Shown: one piece after another, positions 34,901-46,129 of the stretch
Position numbering within the stretch: position 1 is the first letter of the stretch
Layout of the letters: each line of letters starts with the position of its first letter
Assembly (NCBI GenBank): GCA_033064195.1
Contig: JARBJD010000033.1
Location: forward strand, 1 to 64,000
Length of the DNA stretch: 64,000 nt
Origin: Blattamonas nauphoetae
Lineage: Eukaryota; Preaxostyla; Oxymonadida
Direction: 5' to 3'
Made by a program: the position numbers and the translations under genes
Notes under the pieces: model-generated
The model's database searches: none
What the model was told of the DNA's origin: nothing
The model's input: only the letters and a program-made list of their open reading frames with translations

Positions 34901-36941
34901 GTGCACGGAATTCAATGATGACGTTGATGATGAGGAGGAAGTGAGAGGTGTTCCAGTCACTTTCATTTCGTACTGTCCATCAACTGTCAGAACACGCGAC
35001 GATAGAGTCAGTGTTGTCGAGTTCAATCCATCATCGTCCACTCTCACAATCTTCACAAGACGAGATGGTTCCGAACAGATCGTGATCTCGTTGGCTTCAA
35101 AGAACAGTTCTGTGGCGTTGTCTCCCCTTCTGAACGAGCTCACTGTGTACCTCGTTCCATATTCCAGTTGACATGCATCCAATGGGTACAGAATTGCCGA
35201 TCCTTCCCATTTTCCCCTCCCGAGGTCGAATTCCATCAACACAGTGTGCTTCACAGTGTTCGAGAAACTCAGACAAACTTTGAATATCGCTGACGTTTCC
35301 AGCACTCGTCCAGACATCTCAAATTGCACTTCTTTCTCATTTGCATCATATCCAGAGATCCAGAACGAAACAAGGCGAGTTGGTTCACTCGGCGTCTCGA
35401 ATCTCAGATTTGGTTCGAACAGAATCGGCAGTTGCGAAGAGTCACACACTCCAACCACTTCGTATTCCGTCCCAAAGTCAAGCTCAATCTCTCCTTCCAT
35501 CTGCGAGAACAGTACTCCACTTCCTGTTCCCTCCTCTTTTGTCCTCATCGTCACTTCAATCCTCTTCTGAACTGATGTTCCCGTTTCATACACAAAAATC
35601 GTGTATCGTTCATCAATCTTCATGTTCCTCCCACCAACCGAAAACAGTCCCTTCTTTCCATCATCCGACAAGCTACTGAAAGCCATTGATGTCACGCGAG
35701 ATGGATTCGCTTCGATCGTGATCTCGTTCGCTTCGAAAAGCAGTTCCTTCGTCTCTTCGTCCTTGCAGAACGAGCTCACTGTGTATCTCTGACCATATTC
35801 CAGTTGAGATAAGTTAAATGGAAACAGAATCGCTGATCCCTCCCATTTCATCTTCTCGCTGTCGAACGTCATCGAAACAAGATGCCTCAGAGCGTTTGAG
35901 ATACTCAGACCAACTTTGAACATCGCCGACGTATCCAACTCTCGTCCAACCATCTCAAATTTGACTTCGACCTGTGTTGAGTCATATCCAGAGATCCAGA
36001 ATGTAACAAGACGAATGGGTTCACTCGGCGTTTCGAATCCACACGATTCCGTTTCCACAAGAATTGATCCTCCACCAACCACTTTCAGCCAATCCACACA
36101 ATACGAGTGGCCATACTTCACATCAGCCCCTTCCAAAGGATACAGTTTCAGCGTTACTGTGTTCTCGGTCGCAGATGTCGCTGTGAATTTGATGGTGGCT
36201 TCATGCAGGGAATTTAATGATGACGATGACGTTGATGATGAGAGAGGTGTTCCAATCACTTTCATTTCGTATTGTTCATTCACTGTCAGAACACGCGAAG
36301 ACAGTGTCAGCGTCGTTGAGTTGAATCCAACATCGTCCACACTCGCAATCTTCACAAGACGAGATGGCTCATCAGGCGTTGTGAATCGGAGGGAGACAGT
36401 GAGGGCGAAATGGAGTGTGTCTGATGTCAGTGATGTCACTTCGTAGGTGGTTCCATAGTTCAGTGTCGTTCCTCCATAAATCACTTCTGAACCACATCCT
36501 GTTGTTGTCGTGTCGACAGTTACCAAAAGAGTGAGTGGTGTCAATTGACCCATTTCATGAAATGTCAGATTGTGTGCTCCTGACGTCATTCTCTCGCCGT
36601 TCAGTGACAAAGTCACTTCTTTCTTGTCTGATGATTTCCAATCGATTGAGACTGAGCTCAGTGTCGGCCCAAGGGGTGTTGTGAATGTTGTCTGATTGAA
36701 CAGAACATGATCATCACCCTTCGTCACATTCAACACTGAATATTCTTTTCCGAACTGCACTTCTAATGGCAGACCTGCTTTCACTGTCCCTTTTCCTTTC
36801 GTCGATTCGGAGAATGTGATCGAAAAGTTGAGTGTGTCGGAGAGTGCGAGAGTGTACGTTTCGGGTGTGGGGAGATTCTGCCCAAACACTTCGATGTCGA
36901 AAGAGTCCGACGAGCATTCATCAGGAAGAGAGAATGATGTG
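31958..36941 (-). CDS. Gene Y C-terminal segment: Ig-like repeats, beta-helix, TM helix, pseudokinase
   Basis: About 1640 open codons. Ig-like repeats continue to about 34.1 kb, and a second beta-helix follows (about 34.09-33.3 kb). The membrane helix IPLVIVLACVLLALILVVVL (about 32908-32985) is followed by a basic stop-transfer KHRNRKQTRK. The cytoplasmic domain has kinase C-lobe landmarks: LRRLSPHWVLF in place of HRD, RWAAPEE for the APE motif, KVTVFRLGLILWEMTTGQVP for helix F, and LLLECLDLNPACRPS for the conserved Arg region. No glycine loop, VAIK Lys, HRD Asp or DFG Asp is seen, so it is a pseudokinase, most like tyrosine-kinase-like families. Confidence 0.88.
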
Positions 36942-39900
36942 CAGGCATCTGAGTAGTCCCATCAAAATAGGTAAAACTGGGATCAATTGATGTCAGTGCC
37001 TAAATTTGGACTGAGATCAAATTTCAACTCTTTTCCTTTGAGATTTTCTCATTATCACTTCATTAATCATGTTCAATTCACTTCTTGTTTTCACATAATG
37101 CTCTTCAATATTTCAGACAGCTCTTATTTCCCAAAAACACGCACGATCACAATCACCAACACTTCTTTTTTCGATGTATTCCCTTCATTGACTTTAGTCA
37201 GTGAGAAAAAACCATCAAAGAAGACATAATAACGCATTATCGAATTGTTTTTATAATTATTGTTGTAGAACAAACTGAAACAGCAGCACCAAAAGTTTGC
37301 ATTTTCATGATCTATGAAGTGACCATTTTCCTTTTTACTTTTTTTTCCATTCAAATATCATATATAAGAAGACTTTTTTGAAATGAAAGAAACGAAATGG
37401 TATTGTAGGTATTTAGTGGGATCAGATCCGACTGGGATCACTGGGATCAAATCAGAAGCCTGATGATGTGATCACAGGAGGATTCGGAACATCGAATGAG
37501 AGTCCAGAATCCACCACAACATCGACTGAGTTGATTGTTGCAGATTCCACAGAATACGTGTTTCCAAACGAGAGATGCTTGGTGTTCTCTGACCACGCTG
37601 TTGAGATCACAGCTGTGCATTGTGTGGCAGAGTCTCTCGTCAACACTCCTTTCACGAGAATGTCACTCTCCGTCTGTTTCACTTTGATCGTTCCAGTTCC
37701 AACAGGAAGTGATGAACTCACAAACGAAATCGTCAGTTCATCTTTGGTTCCACTCAGGGAGCGAGGAATCAATGAGATAATCCGAGCTGGTTCATTCTGT
37801 GTCTCAAATACACACGATTCAGTTTCCACAAGAATTGATCCTCCATCAACCACTTTCATCCAATCCACACAATACCAGTGGCCATATTTCACATCAGCCC
37901 CTTCCAAAGGATACAGTTTCAGCGTTACTGTGTTCTCGGTCGCAGATGTCGCTGTGAATTTGATGGTGGTTTCGTGCACGGAATTCAATGATGACGTTGA
38001 TGATGAGGAGGAAGTGAGAGGTGTTCCAGTCACTTTCATTTCGTATTGTTCATTCACTGTCAGAACACGCGAAGACAGTGTCAGTGTTGTCGAGTTCAAT
38101 CCCTCATCATCCACTCTCACAATCTTCACAAGACGAGATGGTTCCGAACAGATCGTGATCTCGTTGGCTTCAAAGAACAGTTCTGTGGCGTTGTCTCCCC
38201 TTCTGAACGAGCTCACTGTGTACCTCGTTCCATATTCCAGTTGACATGCATCCAATGGGTACAGAATTGCCGATCCTTCCCATTTTCCCCTCCCGAGGTC
38301 GAATTCCATCAACACAGTGTGCTTCACAGTGTTCGAGAAACTCAGACAAACTTTGAATATCGCTGACGTTTCCAGCACTCGTCCAGACATCTCAAATTGC
38401 ACTTCTTTCTCATTTGCATCATATCCAGAGATCCAGAACGAAACAAGGCGAGTTGGTTCACTCGGCGTCTCGAATCTCAGATTTGGTTCGAACAGAATCG
38501 GCAGTTGCGAAGAGTCACACACTCCAACCACTTCGTATTCCGTCCCAAAGTCAAGCTCAATCTCTCCTTCCATCTGCGAGAACAGTACTCCACTTCCTGT
38601 TCCCTCCTCTTTTGTCCTCATCGTCACTTCAATCCTCTTCTGAACTGAGAGTCCTGTTTCGTTCACAGTGATCGTGTAAGTTTCATCTTTCGTCATCATT
38701 CTACCACCAACTGTGAAATCTGCCTTCCTTCTTTCATCCGATAATCCAGTTAAGGACACTGATGTCAAACGAGATGGTTCGGGATCGGTTTCGAACCTGA
38801 GAGACGCAGGAAGTGCAAGGTGGAGAGTGTCTGATGTCAGTGATGTCACTTCGTAGGTGGTTCCATATTTCAGTGTCGTTCCTCCATAAATCACTTCTGA
38901 ACCACTTCCTGTTGTTGTCGAGTCGATTGTCACCAAAATGGTGATTGGAGTCGATTGACCCTGCTCATGAAATGTCAGATTGTGCGTATCTGTCATCATT
39001 CTCAATCCACTCAACGACAAGATCACGTCCTTCTTGTCGGGTGATTTCAATGACGTCGAGATCGACAGAAGAGTGGGCCCAAGTGGTGTCGTGAATGTTG
39101 TTGTGTTCAGCAGAACATGAGCATCGCCCTTCGTCACATTCGACACTGAATATTGTCTGCCGAACTGCACTTCTGACGGCAGACCTGCTTTCACTGTCCC
39201 TCTTCCTTTCGTCGATTCGGAGAATGTGATCGAAATGTTGTGGTTGTCGGAAAGTGCGAGAGTGTATGTTTCGAGTGATGGGAGGTTCAGCCCAAACACT
39301 TCGATGGTGAACGAGTCCGACGAGCATTCAGATGGAAGAGAGAACGATGTGATCACAGGAGGATTCGGAACATCGAACGAGACGTCCGAGTCGATCACAA
39401 CATCGACTGAGTGGATTATTGCTGATTCCACAGAATATGTATTCCCAAACGAGAGATGATTGGTGCTCTCTGTCCATGCTGTTGAGATCACTGCTGTGCA
39501 TTGAGTGGCAGAGTCCCTAGTCAACACTCCTTCCACGAGAATGTCACTGTTTGTTCGTTTCACTTTGATCGTTCCGGTTCCAACCGGAAGTGATGAACTC
39601 ACAAAGGAAATCGTCAGTTCATCTTTCATTCCATTCAGGGAGCGAGAAACCAATGAGATGATTCGAGCTGGTTCGTCAGGCATTGTGATCACAATGTCGG
39701 AGATGAGGACGGATCGAGTGCGGTCCGAAGCAGTCAGAGACAACACTCCATACGAAACTCCAAACTCAAGCTGCTCCTTCCTTCCTTCTCCCGATGTCTC
39801 AATCGGATACAGAATCTCGTCCACATCCAACACATCTCCATTCCCATCTGTCCAAACTTCCCGACTGATCGGGTCTTCTGAACTGTCTGTTCGCTTCATC

Positions 39901-42332
39901 TTCAAAATGTATTTCTTGTTCTTTTCCAGTTTCACTGATTCGAATGACAGTTTCACTTTCGTCTTTCTCGCATCCAAAAACTCACTCACACTCACTTTCG
40001 CAAGTCGAGCTGCTGTTGGAACGATGAATCCAACTTGAGATGCCATCTTTATCAATGTGCTTGGATTCTTATTGCTCATAATTCCAGTCAGCGAATATTC
40101 TGTCTTCTCCAACAACTCCCCATCCTTCCCACTCACTCCCTTCCGAACACTTCCCACACTCCGACCGAATGAGTCATCGTTGAATGACACTTCCAAAGTG
40201 ATGCTGTCGTTCAGAGTCAGTGTGCACACTCCTTCGGGAATTCCGAAACCAGAGAATGACAATTCCACTTCCGTCCCGCTTCCGTTGAGAACACACGTAG
40301 CCTGCAGCAGATATCTGACAGTCACATCGTGGTTGGAGATGGAAGCAGCGAGGAGTTTGTAGTCGGAGAGAGGACGTTGGAGGAGTTCAGACTCTCCAAC
40401 TGTCGACGAGCATGTCCCAACTGTCGACGAAGGCGACGCAAATGAGAACACCAACACTCGCCCAATCTTCGGTGCCTTTCCATCCACTTCTTGTCGTGTT
40501 CCTTCCAAATTCGAGACAATCACAATCATCGTCCCTGACACAGCCTTGTCCAATGTCAGTGTGAGTGTGACTGTGTCATCTCCTGTCAGTGTCGAGTCGA
40601 GTGAGACGACTGTTGCTTCGAATGTTGTGTTGGGGAGGAGATGGCTGAAGTCTGCGATTGGGGAAGAAGAACGATCCGACACTCGATGTGTTGATGAGGA
40701 TGTGGAGTCACAAGTCGAGAATGAATCGGAATCGAAAGGAGTGTTGTAGAGAAGGATGTCGTGTCCATATCCGCTCGCAGAAGAGCATTGTCTGAACTGG
40801 ACGAATGACAACTTGTGAGAAGAACAGCTGTAAAATCTGACGGCTCCACCACCTTCACTAGAAGACGTGCTCGTTTGAGTGCAGTTCTGGAAGATAGTGT
40901 TGGAGAGACCAGTAGAAGCCCCGAATGGACTGGTCTGGATGAAGATTGCTCCCCCTTTGAAACCAGTCTTTGAATCGAGGAAGACACATTCAGAGATGGA
41001 GAGATCAGGGCAGGAAAATAGTAGCACACATCCACCATAATCAGTGGATGAACAACCGACGAAGGACGATGAGGAGAGGGAGAAGGATGATGATGAAGTA
41101 GGGGCGAAATAGATTGCGCCTCCATCATCGCCCGATGAGCACGCGTGGAACGAGCATCGCTCAATTTGGATGCTGAGTAACGAGCCGGAAGCGCGAATGG
41201 CTCCGCCAGACGAGCTTGATGAGCAGTCCTTGAAAGTGCAGAGTGTGAAGACGTGATTGACAGTGGTTTCATTCGAGAGAGTAGTTTGGTCTGTGAAGTG
41301 CTCGTTGAGTCGAGTGCCTTGGTCCGGATCGTCGTTGGGCGAGGAGGGGGTGTGGCAGCCAGTGAACGACGTGTTGTGCGACAACACTGATCCCCCATCA
41401 CCAATTCCCACAATCGCTGTTCCACAAAGATGGTTCGTGCAACTCAAAACCGAACAACCCACAATCCCTTCAACAATCCCTCCCACTCCCACTCCATCTC
41501 CAACTCTATCTCGAATGCATCCACTGCTCGTCGTGTTCGAAATCTTGCTCCCAATCAAACGAGTCCACACCAAACAAGTCGACCTGACTGACAAACTCAA
41601 ACAACGAGAGTCACTTTCCCAAACTCCAAAAAGCGGTCCACTCCCAACAACAAGATCAACATCACGAACTGAAACTCCAACACCACACACACTAAACCCT
41701 CCCTCCGACACCCACCCATCCCGACAAACATCCAACCACTCCAACCGATCACTCCTTTCCCCATCCAACCACTTCGAAATCGAACTCACAACTGGAAGAA
41801 GCACTCCACAACAACGAGATTCATGAACACTATCAATCACACTCACTGAACTCCCCACTCCACTCCCTCCGCCAACAATCACAAATGCCGACATTTCAGC
41901 GTTCGACAACATCCTGCTCCCAACAATCAACACACACGACGACCACAATCTTCCAACACTCGTCCCCATCCCACCGCTGTCCAAAAACACATTCTGCAGT
42001 GACACTGTGCTATTCCACAACACAAACATCGTGTTCTTGGCGGTTCCTTCTTCAATCCCATTCTTCTCTTCATCTTTCATTTTCGGTTTGGATTGTTTGT
42101 TTCTTCCTTCCGCATGCATAATTCTTGTCTTGTTTCCTCGAAGATCCAGTGTGCACGATTCAACCAAATAGCTGTAAATCTCATATCGCCCACTCGGAAT
42201 ACTCAGTTCTAAGAGAGATGAGTCTTCTTTGTTCGAACTGTCCACTTTCCGGCCGTCAAGCAGAACACGCAAAGATTGTATAGGTTGTTCTTTGCTCTTC
42301 ACGAGTCGACATATCAGCAAGACAAAGAGCAT
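31958..42332 (-). CDS. Gene Y: giant beta-helix/Ig-repeat receptor-like pseudokinase, interrupted by one MITE
   Basis: Reads from ATG 42332 to the stop at 31958, split only by MITE copy 2 (36942-37462). Keeping one copy of the 8-bp duplication leaves 9846 nt, exactly 3282 codons, with no other lesion and no introns. Architecture: signal peptide (MLFVLLICRL), Pmp-like beta-helix, a long array of about 100-residue Ig-like (TIG/IPT-like) repeats, a second beta-helix opened by FVDTKTGQNDRRCGDYSNPF, one membrane helix, and a cytoplasmic kinase-like domain without catalytic residues. It should be a type I surface protein, possibly an adhesin or sensor. Gene X is its truncated paralog in the same orientation, with a pogo element between them. 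As assembled, translation stops inside the MITE. Confidence 0.85.
35037..35574 (-). repeat. Internal duplication in gene Y, distal copy
   Basis: About 538 bp that appear identical to 38110-38647 (offset 3073 bp), covering about 1.7 Ig-like repeats. Neighbouring repeats differ at many sites. Confidence 0.9.
36942..37462 (-). mobile_element. 521-bp MITE, copy 2 (in gene Y)
   Basis: Opposite orientation to copies 1 and 3; exact 8-bp duplication ATGATGTG (36934-36941 and 37463-37470). Exactly 521 bp. Sits in the codons for VITS|FSLP of an Ig-like repeat. Confidence 0.93.
37463..42332 (-). CDS. Gene Y N-terminal segment: signal peptide, beta-helix, Ig-like repeats
   Basis: 1626 codons open to the stop inside the MITE (37452). 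Residues 1-20 form the signal peptide. About 280-560 form Cys-rich beta-helix coils (SGGAIRASGS, DGGAIYFAP, YGGCVLLFS, KGGAIFIQT). From about 640 on come Ig-like repeats with alternating signatures: PDEPARIISLV with LTISFVSSSLP; VITSFSLPSECSSDSFTIEV; PSRLVKIVRVDDEGLNSTTL. The last host residues before the MITE are NPPVITS, resumed as FSLPDEC after it. Confidence 0.88.
38110..38647 (-). repeat. Internal duplication in gene Y, proximal copy
   Basis: Partner of 35037-35574. Identity starts just after a single-base difference near the GAT-rich DDEG/DDDG codons and ends where the repeats diverge at 38648. Confidence 0.9.
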
Positions 42333-42367
42333 CGTGCCACTCGATTGTGGGAGATGGAAGACGTTTT

Positions 42368-42381
42368 GATCTGACCCTTTG
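42368..42381 (-). promoter_or_regulatory. Candidate core promoter motif upstream of gene Y
   Basis: CAAAGGGTCAGATC on the coding strand, about 36 nt before the ATG. Same motif and spacing as before gene X; a similar AAAGGGTCAG lies 27 nt before the gene at 52665. Confidence 0.4.
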
Positions 42382-42437
42382 TTTGCATATCGCCATTACT
42401 GAAGACTAAAGACTTGACAGCCATTTTTGGGTTCAAA

Positions 42438-42860
42438 TCAAAGAGGTCGTTCACTCTGCACGATTCGAAATGTATTTAATCTTCCTTCTTCTTCTTCTTG
42501 AGAGTGTGACGAGAGATGTTTGTCCTCGTCGAAGATGGTGTCGCGACCATCGAATTCAAACACAGAACCATCATCAACACAGGAAGTGGAAGTGCCGTTG
42601 GGGTAAGTGATAGTTGGCTCTGGGTTGGTGTTGGGGGAGGAGAGGAGGGAGGAGAAGGAGGAATTCGAACCCAAAACTGAGCCTCCATTGTTCATGTCGC
42701 GAATCGTCGATCCCGACAGATGCGAACTTGTCAATGACAGAGCACATCCCAACATCTTCTGATTCAGATGCGGACGGCATGGCTGGCGGGACGAGCCAAT
42801 CGAACTCATGTTCACAAACGAGCATCCAATCAGCGATGACGACATTCTTCCAAGAACTTT
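42438..42860 (-). pseudogene. Beta-helix (Pmp-like) gene fragment
   Basis: A minus-strand frame with SSLIGCSFVNMSS and MNNGGSVLGSNSSFSSL, matching the GDGGSVLSHNTSFTGCHTPS block of X and Y, including a following SSPNxxPE stretch. Only about 135 codons; no start or C-terminal parts. It lies just upstream of gene Y, so it is probably the relic of a third tandem paralog. Confidence 0.6.
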
Positions 42861-44600
42861 CTGGGAGGTAAAGGAATCAAGTCACTGCGAAGTCTCTGTC
42901 GTCCTTCTGACACCGATGTCACCATCACTCCAATCACACTCGACAGAATCGCCTGAACACGATCCAAAACAAAACAACGGAAAGATCATCATATGGAGAG
43001 AAGAAGAGAGACACACAGAAAGAGGTGATGGACAGGTCGAAGAAAGTCGTTCTGAAAATCTCTCCAACAATCCACTCCGAATCCCAATCTCACTTCGTTC
43101 TTTCATTTTCGATGATTCTGAAATAGTAGAAGAGGGAAGAATTGTCAATCCCAAACAAAGGAAAAACTTCAAAAATAAATCAAAGATTTCCAAAACATTC
43201 TTAGGACAGACCTGATGAGAGAATGTTGAGAATGGACTGAGCGATCTTGAAGTGGACAGTTTCATCGCCACTCTTAAATTCACTTTCACATCTTCTGAAT
43301 TCCTCCGCCTGAAAGAACATCAAGGCAAGATGGTCGAGAATCAATGCGAAAGAAGCAGAAAGTCAATGCAAAGATAAGAAAAAGAACGAGAATGCATCTC
43401 AAAAATGAGAACGCGATTGTTGACTGAAACGTAACAAGATAGATCCAAACCAGTCCATCAGAGGTGTGGTCAGTTCCGGACGAGTTAATCAGGGTTGATT
43501 GTGTCTGGGTTGGGAGCATTTCGGATGGTGAACCGTGTTATGGTTGGATCGAAAAAGTTCATGGACAATACGCTGTTCTCGTCTAAATTTCTCCTATCAT
43601 GCTATTCTGAACGGATTTGATTTGGATGGTGTGGATATATCACAACTTGTATTCGGATCTCTCCGAAATGGGCATGATCGTTCAATTCGCCTTTGAAAGA
43701 CAAGGCAACCGTTGTACATTTATGATGTTAAGTTGTCCTGTCCTCCTCTCTTTTTGTCCTCCCTCCACTTTTTCGTGTCCGATTCTGAAATAGAAGGATA
43801 ATTGCGATTTTTGGGCGTTTTCGGTGATAATAATGAATTTTAAAGCTGTTTTTGGCTCCTCGTGGCGAATGAAGTCAGAATGAGCGAGTTTGGGAGCAAA
43901 ACTATTATTATGGGTCCGATCAAATCCAAATCTCAATTCACAGTTTTTTGTTGTTCAAACTAGAAATGAAAATGAAATCTTCTCAATGAATTCACAAAAC
44001 GAGAGGTGAATGGAATGATAGTCTTTTGAAAAAGCGATTGAACGAGGTTGAGGGAGATCTCATCTTTTCAGCTATCTCAGCCCTTCCTCATCATGTCTTT
44101 CTTCCACGTTCATCCTGCTTCGTCGGTTGTGGATTCTCAGAGTCTCACTTTTCGTGTGAGGTGCGAAAACGGCAAATAGCGTGTCGTTGTCATCCGTGGG
44201 AACAAATCAGAGGTTGCTGAGGTTTTGTTCTCCATCATTCGCCTCCTCTCTTCCTCCCTCTGTCGTCACTCTTCCTCCTCCCGACGTCATCTGTCATCTT
44301 CTTCTCGTCTCTTCTGTTCCTCCTCTGCCTGCCTCCTCTCCGATTCTCTCCTCCTCCTTTCTCTCCCTCCACTTCCTTCACAACTTCTCTCACTCCTCCC
44401 TTGTCCCGTCCCCTCCCTTTTCCCCTCTCGAGTCCAGCGTGTGAATCGCTGTTGTGCTTGCCGAAATATGCTGTTGTTGGATCCACGACCATGATCTCGT
44501 CTTCAAACTTGATGTCTTGCTGGATGTTGTCTGGTTTTTGCTGAGATGCAAGAGTTGGCTTCTGTTGATTCTTGGGATGGCAGAAGAGGAGGATGAAGAT
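42861..44600. other. Intergenic, no supported gene
   Basis: Short frames on both strands without domains. 44220-44440 is a pyrimidine-rich tract (CTCCTC runs). I see no RNA gene or transposon ends. Confidence 0.5.
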
Positions 44601-44611
44601 GATGAAATGGA

Positions 44612-46100
44612 CTAGGAGGAGCGAATGTTGATTGTTTCCGTGCTGTGCATTCCGTTATCGAAGATGAGTCGCCATTTCCAAGCGAGCTCGATGTTGATCG
44701 TCCCGTTCTTGGTGAGTGTGCTGGTGCTCTCGTTGTTCTTAAGTTCAGCGACGAATAGAGGAGACGCGTGTATTTTGTCATCTTTCTTGATTGTGGATTC
44801 GGAGCCCGAGATCCAGTGCAGTGGAGCATCTGCTCCATCTCCGCTTGCCGAGGCTATGTTCGCTGTTCCTTCTGAAACACATCGAATGCACTTCCGTGCT
44901 GGAGCAAAATTGCCTTTGGAAACGCCGTTTCCAGACATCGACACACTTTTCAAGTTGAGAGACCCGCCGCATTGCACAGCGATGCATTCAGCGACGGCAA
45001 TGAACACAGTCAACGTGGTGGTTGTTTCGTATTCACACAATCCTTCGTTTAGTGTCGATGAGACACAATCATCAAATTGTACATTCTGGAATGTCACCGT
45101 TTGGATCGTGTCGAGGACGATAAGTGGCTGGGTGCGAGTGTGGTTGAGAACGACGATGACTCGAGAGCAACAGTTTCAGAGACGTCACAGACGAGTATTG
45201 AGTTCAGAATACAAGTGCGTTCGAATTTGCATGATTTCAGGAGCATATCACCCACGCCGGACGAGAATGGCACGGGAGACATCGCCGAGTTCAGATCAAA
45301 TTTCCAGTCCATGTCCGACAGTTTGTAGTCCACTTTGAAATCTCCATCCAAGAAGCAGCTGGCTCCAGAAACAAACACTTGGGCTGTCGTTGGGGAATAA
45401 AGCACATCAGAGCTGAACGGAAGGAGGAAGTACAAGAGCGTGATCAGGAAAGCGAAGAGAACGGGTTGGCTGAGCAGGACACAGAAATCACTCCTCCATC
45501 CTCGCTCGATGTGCACGACGAGAACGAGGAGCCGAAGATATAGTGTTGTGAAGGTACTGGAGAAAAGAATGACCGAGCTTGCATCGTCTGATGGATTGTG
45601 AAAATTTCTTGTGTTTCTTTCCGACAGCTCGCTTTCGATGTGGAGAAGTTCTGCGGAAGATATAGAGCTGGTGAGTCTGGTTCATGGAACGAGAAGATCG
45701 AGTGTTGAGATTGTGGTGGTGATGATGAAAGGGCTGTCAAGTTCGTATGTGGCTTTCCCAGAGCACTCATCATCAGTTTTGTGAAGGCATAAAGTTGTGG
45801 ATGAGCGAATTCAGTCTGGTCGGAAGTGACGTGGTCGAGAGGAGGGAAGGTGGTGTGAAGAGGGAGTAGGTGGTTGTGATGTTCGAAGACGAGAACAAGC
45901 AGTCTGACTGAGTCGACCTCGGTCTCCTGAACCGATTCGTCTTCTCCGTTGGCGGGGCAGAAGGATGGTGATGGGACAGGGGAGGCCAATGTCGAGTGTG
46001 TCACCTGACAGTGGAGAGGGGATGGATGGTCTTTTGTTGATAGGCGAAGTGATGTCTGGACATACACAGTGGAGAGTTTATCTGCAACATGTGGAGCAGC
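44612..46100 (-). pseudogene. Degenerate beta-helix surface gene related to X/Y
   Basis: The frame 45097-44612 contains CVSEGTANIASASGDG, WISGSESTIKKDDKIHASPL and FVAEL, collinear with SGAIHIGSLAAGDG, WISSDGCSIES and SPLFIPTL of gene Y. A second frame (45516-45094) reads FVSGASCFLDGDFKVDYKLS and LKSCKFERTCILNS, beta-helix-like. A third (about 46000-45444) has SSFSSCTSSEDGGVISVSCS. Frame changes near 45100-45150 and 45500 separate them. A hydrophobic stretch (LFAFLITLLYFLLPF) is an artefact or a TM. A relic of the same family. Confidence 0.5.
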
Positions 46101-46129
46101 ACGACATGAACTGCTCGTCGGCTGCCTTC

